From the NCBI GenBank assembly GCA_020631735.1, contig CM036158.1, positions 78,049,447-78,113,446 of the forward strand: a stretch of DNA of 64,000 nt, read 5' to 3'. Position numbers and translations under genes: made by a program. This DNA comes from Saccharum officinarum. Taxonomy: Eukaryota; Streptophyta; Magnoliopsida; Poales; Poaceae. Below, piece by piece: positions 45,065-55,843 of this stretch (the stretch's first letter is position 1; each line of letters starts with the position of its first letter). A model generated the notes under the pieces. It worked only from the letters and a program-made list of their open reading frames with translations, did no database searches and was not told where the DNA came from.

Positions 45065-48000
45065 GGAGGTCAAGAGGAACACGATGGTACCCTCCCCTTC
45101 GTCGGAGAAGCCGTCGCCGACGAGCTCGAGCTCATCGGAGTTCGGCGGCTCTCTCTCCCCTGTCTCTGTGTCGCCAACACGTGGGTCCTGGCTGTCAGCG
45201 CAGGCGCGGGCAGGATCTGTCCGCGGGCCACGCGGTTAATCGGGCCGGCCCAGTAACCGGTTTAGGCTTCCGATTTATTTTCTTTTATTATTTTTCATAG
45301 ATTTGAATGCTAGTTTGTAAAATTTATATCTAGAGATTTGCTTATCCAAATTGGGTGATTTAAATTTTGTTAGGATCAGTATAAAGAGTAGTATCTAGGA
45401 AAAATATAAAATATATATGTGTTATTTAAATTTTAGAAGAATTAAATAGAAACTTGAAATGTGTTTTAAAATGAGTTCAAACTTGTTAATTTTATAACTT
45501 GAGTTCTATTGCTCCAAAAATTATGAAATTTGGTGAGTGTGCTGTTCTAGGTATATGCTAACTCTGGTAAAAAGCTTATTGTCAATGCTTGAGTAGTTTT
45601 CAATTTATGCATTTGTCATTTTCTAATTGGTGATACTTGAATGAATTTTCATAATTTTTCTATATGTCCAATGATCATGAAATTTTGTGGAGTGTCCTAG
45701 TACTTTAGGATTGCTAGGAAGAATATTGTTTCTGTTGTTTGATACTTTTCAATAGGATTTCTTAATTATGCTAGAATCAGCCCTGCTGGCTTGATAATTT
45801 TGTGTAGGGAGTTCCTGTTGGTAACCTTGGCTCAAATTTTTACAGTAGTCTCCTGGTAGTGTATAGTATTCACTGTAATTTTTGTAGAATTTTTTGAACA
45901 GTTGGCATCTAGGTTTATTTTCCCACTTAATTAACTAATTAAATTAAGAAAGGGATTAAAATAAATGATTTGGGTTGGCACACCTTACTTTCTGGTGGTT
46001 TTGTGTCACGTGAACTAGTGGTGCCATTGGTTTGGCCAAAAGGTTGGTTTGACACATAAGTAAATAATTAATTTTAGCAATTATAGGCATTCTGGATAGT
46101 TTATAACATTCTTTGAATTAAGCTGTAATAAAAGTGTTTGCTGGGAATCTTGTGAATACCAAAGTTATAGTAAACTTGTTAAGGTAGCTTGTATCAAAAT
46201 TTGGTGGCATTTGGCTTAGTAGTTTTAGAGTTATAGCAGTTTTAAGTTGCTGTCCAGAAATAACTGCTCTCTATTTGGAGAGTACAGGTTTCTAGAACTT
46301 TATGAATTTGACTGGGTAAACTTACGAATCAGGTCTTGAGGTCTGAAAATGATTTGTGGAGCATTTCACGAGCTTTCTAGATTGTCTTGTGCCATGTAAT
46401 TTGGATTTGTAGATCTCTAGTTATAGTTAAAAGACTGAGCTGCTATTCAGATTCTAGTTTTGCTGAAATGTGTATGTGTTTGTGAGAGCTTAAGTAATGT
46501 TGCTCTTGTTGGTGGTTTAGGTGCTAGGTCCTTAACTAAGGAAGAGTAATTATATATTAGATTGTGTGGACTTGGTAAGTAATTCTCTACCAGAGAAGAG
46601 ATATGCACGTATTGTTAAAGTGATTTGAATAGAGCGTTAAGTTGTTACTACAGTCCGCATACGCATTCACCGAGCATGTGCATTCATTCTTATGCATCTA
46701 TAAAATTTATCTTGTGCATCCATGCAATAGGTGTACCAGAGGGAGTGACACTTCTGAAGTTTAAGGGAGCACATCAGGAGGAGGAGCAGGAGCAGCCGGA
46801 GGAACTTGAGGTGCTGGCCAGCGAAGAAGTTTCCAAAGAAGAGCTGCCCGAGTGCCCTGATCATTGTCTCTCTTCCTTTCTGAAAGGCAGGCCTGGTGCA
46901 TGCTAACCTAGCTTATTTATAAATAGTATTTAAGTACTTTTATATGTTTGATGCATTAAGTGGTAGGAATTGGTTGGAGACACTTGCTGCATATATCCTT
47001 CCTTGTCTAGAAATTATCCTACAAATCCTATTTACAGTTCAGGAACGTGGTATATGCTTAGCAATGCTTAGTACGATAGAAGTCGGGTGATTTACTGTCA
47101 TCCGTGAGCTTTAGGAGAAAGTGGGTCATGGTTGGCTATATTTGCTATCGTGGAAAGAACCATGCTTAAAAATGAATTTGAGACCGGGTGGGAGTTCGAT
47201 AGTGAAGCCGCAAGACACTTCACGTCTTGGGTGCGAAGCTATGCCCGTCTGAGTTGTTTAAGGACTGATTCGCTGTACATCCTTGAGTCATGTTGAATGC
47301 AGTCTAACACTTAGCTCGCCGGATAGGTCATTCCGACCGCGAAGCCCAGTAATACAGTTCAGGCCGAAAATCAGGGGGTCAAGCGCGTATCTTGGAGGAA
47401 GTAAGGATGTGTTTGGGAACATTGGCATAAGACCAAGGGGGTTAGAGTCCCTATCACCTGGCAGAGTGTTGCCTTTGGAGATGCGGCATCAGTCGAACCC
47501 GCGATTCCTGAATTGTACTAAAGGTGACTTATGCGACCTTGGGCGGGGTCTGTGCGGTTTGTGTTAGAAATACCCCTCCAGCTGGATAGGAATTTAATTC
47601 GAATCACCGTCGCTCCCGGTTAGTGAGCACTTGACTTGAGCAGCAGCAACGTAGATTTAATTAATTGAACGGATGATTACTTGGATGATGATTTAAATGT
47701 TGCCTCAATTTATACCTACTATGGTTAATAATGTTTGCTTAATAATCAAGTGATTATTTAGCATAGGTGCTAAGATAGATGACAGTTTAATGCTAAAAAT
47801 CACTATTAGCACAGGTTAAAAATGGTTACTACTACTTATGCTTTTCTGCAAATAAAATGTCAGCTAGCTCCACTTAAAGAAAGCCTTGCATGATCCTTGG
47901 TGTTCTTTATTTCTGTTTCGATGGGTAAGTCTAGCTGAGTATATTCTCGTACTCAGGGTTTATTCCCTCCTGTTGTATATGACATGCTTTACCAGGGCTT

Positions 48001-48405
48001 CTGCAAGCACTGCCTCCACCCGACGGGTGACAAGAACTAGATCACTTGGGCATGATCGTCTAGTAGTCTACTTTCCTTAATGCTTTTGTGAGAATGTGAT
48101 CTGTAAGATTAGCAGTCGTATTTGAACTAAGTGTGTGTAACTTATGCTTCCGCTACTTTCTGAATCTGGTGTGTAATATTTGTGACTCTGATGTGTTATA
48201 AGCTTCTTTTGAACTACTTGTGAAATGTAACGTGTGATGTGTTATGTTGAATGATGTGATCTTGGTTGTAATCGAGTTGGTTTAAAATCCCTCATGATTT
48301 CGATTGAGTACCAGAATTATATGGGCTCAAGTTCAAAAATTAGGTGTCTCGGCACTTGTTTTTGTACTTGTGCTCTTATAATTTGGACGTTTTTGTTATA
48401 TCTCA

Positions 48406-49195
48406 CACTTATAATCTATTGAGCGCGGTGTAGCTTAGGTCATTTGGTTTCTGTTTGTTTTTTGTTGCCTTGGTGTCTTTGTCAATCTTTGTTGAACTTG
48501 AGAGAACCTTGCAGTGAGGAGCAAGTCTCGCCTCAGTGTAATGCAGAGTAGAGGAGCCATTGGTGTTGAAATGTTATTGCACATGTAAGAAAGTATGACC
48601 GCAAGTCTCGCCTTAGTCTAATGCAGAGCAGAGGAGCCATTGGTGTTGAAATGTTATTGCACATGTAAGAAAGTCTGACCTCTGTACATTTGAACGCGTC
48701 TGATAGTATCCTCTGTAGTTTTCCTTGTCTTCCTGTGATGCTTGTTGTGTCATTTACAATTTTAAGTTTGGCTAACTTAATAGTAGCATAGCCTAGTAGT
48801 ACAGTATGGTGGGTGCATTGTAGTGCTTTTGAAGTGTCATTTTTGTGTATTTTGGAGTGTCCTCATTAGCATACCACATGCACTATAGCTGAATTAATGG
48901 ATGAAACGGTGATGAGAGCTGTAACACCACCGTAACACATGTGCGCACCAAACAAATAATTTAATTTGCAAACAAAACAAAGATGGCACACTAGTTTAGC
49001 TGAAATAATGACAACATCCATCATTGAAGAAATTAACATGTCCATAGACAAGCAAACAATATTGATCCATTTAAAATGCATAACAGAGAGATATATCAAA
49101 TGCAGCTTTATTTACTGCTCTGCTAATGAATCTAAGAACAAGGGAACATAATGAAGATAGTATGGTCTGCAATGAACTCTTTTTTAATGGTACGT
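48406..49195. other. Repeat-family tail with a 79-bp duplication
   Basis: 48415-48700 belongs to the same dispersed family ('tattgagcgcggtgtagc'). Within it a 79-bp unit ('gcaagtctcgcct' to 'aagaaagtatgacc') occurs twice in tandem at about 48522-48600 and 48601-48679. 48720-49195 shows nothing coding. Confidence 0.6.
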
Positions 49196-50230
49196 CTACC
49201 ATACTGATAGACACGGACAGGGATGACATGAACTTTTTGCGGTCCATGTTATATGCGATGATGTTCCATCCTCTCTAGCAAAGAAAATCAAATTCCATTC
49301 TGGGTGAACTGTGATCACTATGTCCTCATCATCAAAATCTAGGTAACCAAATCTAATATTAATCCTTCCAAACAGGATCCGCGTGGTGACCGTATGCTTC
49401 AATGTCCAATTATCATTACCATAGTCTTCAAGGACCCAAATTGAAAGCTTGGAATCATTGGGACCATCAACAGTTCATATACACAAGTGACCCTGAGCTT
49501 GATGCATGGAGTGGTGAAGACCATCTGGCCTATCAAGTTTCCTCCATGTGTTTTTGTCCATATCCATAGCAAATATCATAGAGTACCTCCCAAAGTGCCC
49601 CATAATGTGTAAACAACTATTAAGAAACACACTTGGTTGTCTGTCAAAGGTCACATCAGTATGTTCACCCCATTTAGATTCCTTAAAGATCCATGTTGCA
49701 GTTTGAGATGAGTAGATCTCCACACCTGCGCACACAACGTTGACGTCTACATATTCAATCACATGGAAGTGTGAGGAGGTTGTCGGATCGAACGCCAAGC
49801 GAGCCTCACCAACAGCATGGCCAACATCATAGGTGCTATGCAGTAGAATTTTAAACTTCTGGGTCATTGGATTGTAGACAACATAGCAGTATCCATTAGC
49901 CCCAAGGCACCAGCATAGGATGAGGCCATTATAGCAATCTGAGAGAGCTACATTGTCAATATTAAAGGTTAAGAATTCTAACGAGCGGGGGCATACACCA
50001 TGGATGATGCTGGTGAAGTTTTAATTGTTGTTCTCACTGTCCTAGAAGAAGCCAGCCATAGTCTGGGGCAGCTTCTTATGATTGTTGGGGTCTGAGATGA
50101 GGTCTATCTAGGAGCGACAAATACATTTGCAGTAGAACAAGGAGCGGGCGGGGAGGCGGCGGAGGATCTCGAAAATGACATCCTCCGTGAGGCTAGCCAG
50201 TGCGTTCCTCTTGTTGGGGGCCTCCTCCAT
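49196..50230 (-). pseudogene. F-box gene with F-box-associated region, decayed
   Basis: From 50230: 'MEEAPNKRNALASLTEDV' and 'ILRRLPARSLFYCKCICRS', a clear F-box, then a TAG. The same frame goes on with 'IDLISDPNN', two more stops, 'GVCPRSLEFLTFNIDNVAL' and 'NGLILCWCLGANGYC', then 'NPMTQKFKILLHSTYD', 'FHVIEYV' and 'YSSQTATWIFKESKW', the beta-propeller-like F-box-associated region. A TGA at 49475 is followed by 'DGPNDSKLSIWVLEDYG' and the C terminus at 49196. All pieces are in one phase, so stops alone inactivate it; there may be no frameshift. Its role would be substrate binding in an SCF ubiquitin ligase. Confidence 0.75.
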
Positions 50231-50690
50231 TTCATCAGTGTGCAATACGATGAGAGCTTCCTTAGTAATGAGATCACAGAAGAGGAAAATAATCCAATAA
50301 AGATCTATCAGTGAAGTCCACAACTCATACCAAAGTGCAACTATTAACAATTTTCATGGTACGACCTCATATAAATTTAGAGTAGCACCACATAGTAAAC
50401 TAGAGTAGCAGTTAATGGAGCTGTAACCATTACAATTTTAGTAGTTAATTGAGCTTCCTCAGTTTTCACAAGTATAATGTTAGTGAACAAGTGGTAGTGA
50501 CCATCATTGGCATCAGTAGCAACATGTGTAGCTTAAACATTATGGGCCTCAGTGATGTGAATGATGGACACAAAACATTGATTTGCTTTCGATGCCGCCA
50601 GGGGAGGTCTAGCCCACGAAGGGATGTCGCACGAAGCTCGGCATGGATCGGCGTGCTACACAAGATGGCGCAATAATCCTTGGCGAGCAA
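50231..50690. other. No gene recognised
   Basis: Upstream DNA of the F-box pseudogene, with no TATA box I would trust and no repeat ends. Confidence 0.4.
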
Positions 50691-50693
50691 GTA

Positions 50694-51010
50694 GGATCTG
50701 ATAGAATATGCTAGATCCTGTGATATTTGTAACTTCCTATCTTGTAATCGACCAGGATAGAAAGGACCAATCTGTAACCCTACCCCCTGAGCTATATAAG
50801 GCGGGTAAGGACCCCATCGTTTTCATCTAATCATAAGCAATACAATCCACAGAAACATAGGACGTAGGGTATTACATCACGCTGATGGCCAGAACCTTCC
50901 TATATCGTGTTCTGTGTCACATCTAGTTCATCTCTCACGCTCCTTGCCAATTCATCTACTATCGTGGGCATACCCCTCGGTAGACTGCCGACTAGATTTC
51001 ATTGAGAGTG
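50694..51010 (+). mobile_element. LTR fragment
   Basis: A TATA box (TATATAAG at 50793-50800) is followed by a leader that includes 'gggtattacatcacgc' and 'ggccagaacct', typical of the U3/R/U5 order of a grass Gypsy LTR. Neither full ends nor a duplication were found. Confidence 0.5.
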
Positions 51011-51606
51011 GCGTTGTTGGTGGTCGTTATCGACATATTTATACTGCCAACATAAGCCCAAAAAGGAGGAAAATACACATCAATACACACATATACATAT
51101 GCTTCTGACCTATTTTCACTTGTACCAGTAAAATTCATGTGAATGCAGAAACAGACACCGGAAACAAGTGAAACATAGAAAAGAATGCGCTTTCTGAAAA
51201 GCGTAAAGAGGACAAGAGGAGGAAGGAGCCCAACCAGATCCAAACCTGGGCCAACCCACCTACCCACGTTGATCTAGGTCGAAAGGAGAGGCGACAGCGT
51301 GAAGCGGAGGCTGAGGGGGGCCACCCTAGGCGTGTGCATGCCCATCCTCCGCATGCCGATAGTGATCAATGTGGAGGCTGACGGTGCAGGGTGGATCCAT
51401 GGAATATTCCCCCCAACTAACCAGGCCAAGCCCCTATATAAGAGAGGGGAGGGGTGCCTCACTCTACACACACCACAACTTGGGAGCACACGTCACTCCA
51501 CTCTTTAGCTTAGTTTAGGAGTAGAAATAGTAGAGGAGCAAGGCTTGAGCCACCAAGGAAGGCTTGTCTCCTTGGAAGAAAGGATCTTGGTTATGAATAA
51601 GACTAC
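51011..51606 (+). mobile_element. Second LTR-like fragment
   Basis: Has a TATA box (TATATAAG at 51435-51442), a C-rich leader and 'cttggtgg'-type repeats after it. It ends where the next LTR begins at 51607. No coding sequence is seen. Confidence 0.4.
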
Positions 51607-52694
51607 TGTCGGTACCAACAGTACGGGGGTACCCACAGCTATCGCCAAAACACTAACATAACCGAAACCGCAATGAAAGATAGCCCACCTCGGCCGAGTA
51701 TCACGCGGCCCGCTCGACGGGGCGCCTCGACCGCGCCCCGGCTCCGACTCGTACGAGGCCCGCTCGACGGGGCGCCTCGACCGCGCCCCGGCTCCGACTC
51801 GTACGAGGCCCGCTCGACGGGGCGCCTTGACCGCGCCCCGGCTCCGACTCGTACGAGGCCCGCTCGACGGGGCGCCTCGACCGCGCCCCAGCTCCGACTC
51901 GTACGAGGCCCGCTCGACGGGGCGCCTCGACCGCACCCCGGCTCCGACTCGTACGAGGCTCGCTCGACGGGGCGCCTCGACCGCGCCCCGGCTCCGACTC
52001 GTACGAGGCCCGCTCGACGGGGCGCCTCGACCGCGCCCCGGCTCCTCGACGCGTTTTCTTTACCTACCCCAGGACGAAAGCCATAGCATTCAATGCGGGT
52101 ACCTACTACCACCTACCGGCATGGCTGCGGCATGGACCAACGTGGGAACAATACCCACGTCGAGTCTCACTGTTTTACCGCCCATCCCGTGATGGGAGGT
52201 GAAACCCGTCACTGTACCCACCTTACCGCACACTGTTCACCATCAATCACCCTCGAGGGAGGATAAGACAAGGTCCGTTCCCCGCAATATCAGGGATTCG
52301 GCCTTATCCATCCAACCTCGACCCGGCCTCGACCCAGCTTCGACGCTCGGCTTAGTTCGAAGGACGGTATGGCATGGCGCTCTGGGTCATTTCGCCGTCT
52401 TGTCTCCCACAACGTCAGGGTACCCAGGGATGGCCGGCCATTCTGAAGGCACGTCGCTACAATCAACTCAACAGGAATCGACAAAGCATCACCTCAAGGC
52501 TCCCCTTGGCTTGGCCTCCTCTCGCCTTATAAAAGGGTAGGCCAGGGTTCGACAGAGGGGGGCGGACGAACGAACCAACCAACGAACAGACGAACAAAAA
52601 GAAGACGAAACAACCAACCACCCGACCGAACAACGAAAAGCAAGAGATCAACATCTCAAGCAACCGCCTTTCTCCTTTTTTCTCTTTGAGAATT
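51607..52694 (+). mobile_element. Gypsy-type LTR with internal minisatellite, cut by the Sirevirus
   Basis: Starts TGTCGGTACCAACAG. It contains a 50-bp minisatellite, then a TATA box (TTATAAAAG at about 52527) and a leader rich in 'cgaacgaacc' repeats. It ends abruptly at 52694 at the Sirevirus LTR. The downstream end and the internal domain of this element are not in the window. Confidence 0.6.
51711..52045. repeat. 50-bp minisatellite, seven units
   Basis: Units begin (CGCTCGACGGGGCGCC) at 51711, 51761, 51811, 51861, 51911, 51961 and 52011: exactly 50 bp apart and nearly identical. The spacing is not a multiple of three. The long frames across it (51505-52192, both strands) encode repeats of 'RARRGASTAPRLRLVRG' type and are by-products, not genes. 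Confidence 0.95.
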
Positions 52695-54679
52695 TGAAAG
52701 GTCTAGATGGCTAGAGGGGGGGTGAATAGCCTTTTAAGATTTTCTACAAAGACAAGCTAAACAAGTTTATCAATATAACAAATAGCGAGATGCGAGTTTT
52801 GCTTAGCCTACGGGGTGTTTGCAAGCCACCTATCCAATTCACAATTCTAGTATTTGCACTCAACCGCACAAGTCAAACCAAGAAGAAAAAAACAACTACA
52901 ACTAGCAAGCTACACAAAAGAACTACTTCTAGCAAAGCTAACTAGCTAGCAAAGATAACTAAGAAGATAAAGCGGAGTTGAGTTAGGAGAGTTTTACCGA
53001 GGGGCGAAGTATTGAGCCAACCAATATAATCGACAATGAATACCAAGATAACCGAACTCCGGGATCAATCAATCACAATATGAAAGTGATGACACGAAGA
53101 TTTATCCCGAGGTTCACGTGCTTGCCGGCACACTAGTCCCCGTTGTGTCCCTCTTCACCACGTGGTTCGGTGGCTAATCGGTCACACACCGAGCCTCTCA
53201 AAAGGCGCCACAAGAACCTACCAAATGGCAAAAGGTTGCAATGACACGAGCAATTCACTAGCGTTGCCTTTTGGCTCTTCGCCGAGGTAGGCACAAACCC
53301 CTTATAATCACCGGAGGTGGCCAAGAACAATCACCAACTCTTGCCAACGCCTCCAAGCTGCTACAAACCGTCTAGGTGGCGTTAACCACCAAGAGAAACA
53401 AGAATCCCGCAGCAAATCAACCACCAAGTGCCAACTAGATGCTATCTCACAATGCAAATGCACTTGGATCACTCAATCTCACTTCGAATATGCAAAGAAG
53501 CAAGAGAGATGAGTGGGAGGGGAGTTGCTTAGCTCAAAAGTGCTCACAAGTATGTCAAATGTTCGAGAGATATCGAGAGCGTGAGCCTTGAGCCGGCCAA
53601 CGAGTATTTATAGACGTACCCCTTCGAATATAGCCGTTAGAAACTTAAACAGCCGAAATCGGGCTGACCGGACGCGCTGGTCCAACTGACCGGACGCGCC
53701 GGTCGCCCAACGGCTAACTCGTGAAGTACTGACCGGACGCGCTGGTCCAAATGACCGGACGCGCTGGTCGCCCAACGGCTAACTGCGAAGCAACGACCGG
53801 ACGCGCTGGTCCAACTGACCGGACGCGCCGGGAACGACCGGACGCGCTGGTCCCGTGAAGGACCGGACGCGCTGGTCGCCTGAGCAGCGCTCAACGAAAT
53901 AGTGACCGGACGCGCTGAAGTAAATGACCGGACGCGACAGTGACAACGTCCGGTTAGAGTCCAGTAAGCTCCCTGAATGACCGGACGCGTCCGATCATCA
54001 GTGACCGGACGCGCCTCGCGTCCGATCATCGAACTGAAAAACATGCAGACACTGAACACTGACCGGACGCGTCCGGTCATGCAAGGACCGCGTCCGGTCA
54101 CCTCTGTGACCTCCGTTCGCCTCCGTTTCTTTTTCGGACTTTCGGCGTAGTGGAAAATAATCGTTTCAACTTCTCGAAAACGCCTGAATCCCGCCTCGCA
54201 AGCTCGGCGGGAGGGAGAGAGGAACCAAACCCTCTCTACCGCTCAAACTCCACCGCCGTCGCAAACATGCTAACATCACCAAGTGATCTCGTCATGTGTG
54301 AGTGTGTTAGCATTTTCACAATCATTTTTCGAGGTGATATTAGTTCTATCCAAATGCATATGATCATGAAATGCACATCTAGAGGCACTTAGGAGTTCAA
54401 TAGCCGCGTCATTCCCCCTCTTTATAGTACGGCTATCTATCCTATAATGTAACCACACCCACTAGGTGTCTTGGTTACTAAAACACAACCCTTAAGCATA
54501 TACCTTTGCCTTGATCACATAGGGTTGCGTCCAAATCCAAGTGTGGCCATCATGATCACCATGTCCATCTTGCCACCAACCTTGAAATGTACTAATCCTC
54601 ATATGCTACATACAACTTAGGCATAGGATTAGTACTTAGGCATTGTCACTAATTACCAACACCAAACATAGGACTTTCA
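52695..54679 (-). repeat. Sirevirus 3' LTR
   Basis: 1985 bp; plus-strand ends TGAAAGGTC and GACTTTCA. TATA box at 53605-53612 (minus-strand TATAAATA). Colinear with 61330-63303 with small indels (for example near 53250 and 53760), so it is slightly aged. Confidence 0.92.
53664..54105. repeat. GACCGGACGCG motif array, 3' LTR
   Basis: At least fifteen copies of a GACCGGACGCG core with variable spacers, many as GACCGGACGCGCTGGTC, and a perfect 18-base palindrome GACCGGACGCGTCCGGTC at about 54061. The same array is at 62282-62735 in the other LTR. Confidence 0.88.
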
Positions 54680-54680
54680 A

Positions 54681-54690
54681 TCTCCCCCTT
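54681..54690 (-). other. Sirevirus polypurine tract
   Basis: Reads AAGGGGGAGA on the minus strand, directly next to the 3' LTR. Second-strand DNA synthesis would start here. Confidence 0.85.
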
Positions 54691-55843
54691 GTTGGTAATT
54701 GGTGACAAACCTTTCACAAAGATATTATGATAAAATTTTGATTGAACCCATGTCACATTGTCCAAATATATTACCATGTGTAAGAATTATGGACATGTGA
54801 TCATGAATTCAAATTGATAGCAATGGCTCCCCCTACATGTATGCTATATGTTTGGATTTTGGAGGCATACATGTTAGATAGGAAAGATTAGGAGCATTGT
54901 CTACCAATAGGTGCTAAGTGTTTTAGATTATAGACCTTTGAAGCGTGATACCATCGGAGTTGCGATAAACACCATCTTAGCACCTTGTGTAGTTAGATTC
55001 CACTTGGAAAAGCACAAATATAACTAGAAACCTTGTGAGATCAACATTATAAGCAAGGTTCTAGTACCACTTTGAAAAACAACAAAAATCTAACTACTTC
55101 CTATTCATGCTAGTACCACAATGCATCATTCAAATTATACTAGCAAGTCACCACACAAGCAATGTATCGGAGAAAACGAAATGCATAACTATGCATCATA
55201 CATATGAAGTGCACATAGAAATGCAACATTCATGTTTAAGAGCTTGCTCCCCCTACTTGTGTGCTCAAAATTTTAGTTGATCCCCTTCTTTTATCAATTC
55301 TCCCCTTTAGGATTTAGAATCTATCTTGTGAACAACATTTTCTCCCCCACAACATTTTCTTCCCCTTTGAGTTCTATCTTTGTGAACAATATTTTCTCCC
55401 CCTTTGGCACCAATTGACCACAAGGGGCAAACTTTAGATAGATTATCATGTTGAAAAATGGGGTGAGAATCAAGTTTATGATTCAACCTAGATTGCTTGC
55501 ATAAATAAAATACTTTGGTTTGATCCAAGGGCAAGCTTCTTCACACCTCACTAGAAGGGTTATCATGCACCATGTTGAAGCAAATATTTAGACAAGTTTT
55601 CTAGATTAAACACTTAGGATCACAAGCTACTTAAACAAGTTATATGCTGCCACTAGATCATACAAGTCATGGAAACAATAGTGGCACCATATAAACTTCA
55701 AATTCATTTGATTTTCATGAATGAGCCTAGAACATATAAATTATGACTAGATGCACTAAACGAGTCCTTAGCATAGAATGTATGACATGTCAACCAATTG
55801 TACCTTGGGGCTCGAAGGAGAGGCATGTCATATATGGAGTGCA
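54691..55843 (-). other. Sirevirus 3' non-coding region with repeated PPT-like motifs
   Basis: Additional purine tracts (TCCCCCT type on plus) occur near 54825, 55247, 55300, 55341 and 55393. Such repeated PPT-like motifs between pol and the 3' LTR are known for Sireviruses. No protein of the envelope-like class is visible here. Confidence 0.7.

Larger units (their letters stand above)
43148..48400 (+). mobile_element. Long solo LTR, second copy, holding a Cassandra LTR
   Basis: Starts TGTAACACCCTAGGTGTTT and ends GTTATA (a decayed TGTTACA). It is flanked by a perfect 5-bp duplication TCTCA (43143-43147 and 48401-48405). It belongs to the same family as the LTR at 18554-37518 but in opposite orientation. 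The shared ends are 'cctaggtgtt' near the start and 'gttggtttaaaatcc' with 'atatgggctcaag' near the end. Net length without Cassandra is about 4967 bp. No internal coding region is seen. Confidence 0.82.

Noticed and set aside
49475..49867. A separate intact 130-residue gene
   Set aside because: It is an inner piece of the F-box-associated region in the same phase as the F-box at 50230.
51505..52192. Long frames on both strands with repeated 'RARRGASTAPRLRLVRG' type peptides
   Set aside because: They are read-outs of the 50-bp minisatellite, in several frames and on both strands at once.
53637..54101. 154-codon minus frame over the motif array (and 62254-62508)
   Set aside because: The repeating GACCGGACGCG units produce 'ASGPSRDQRVRS' type repeats; part of the LTR U3.
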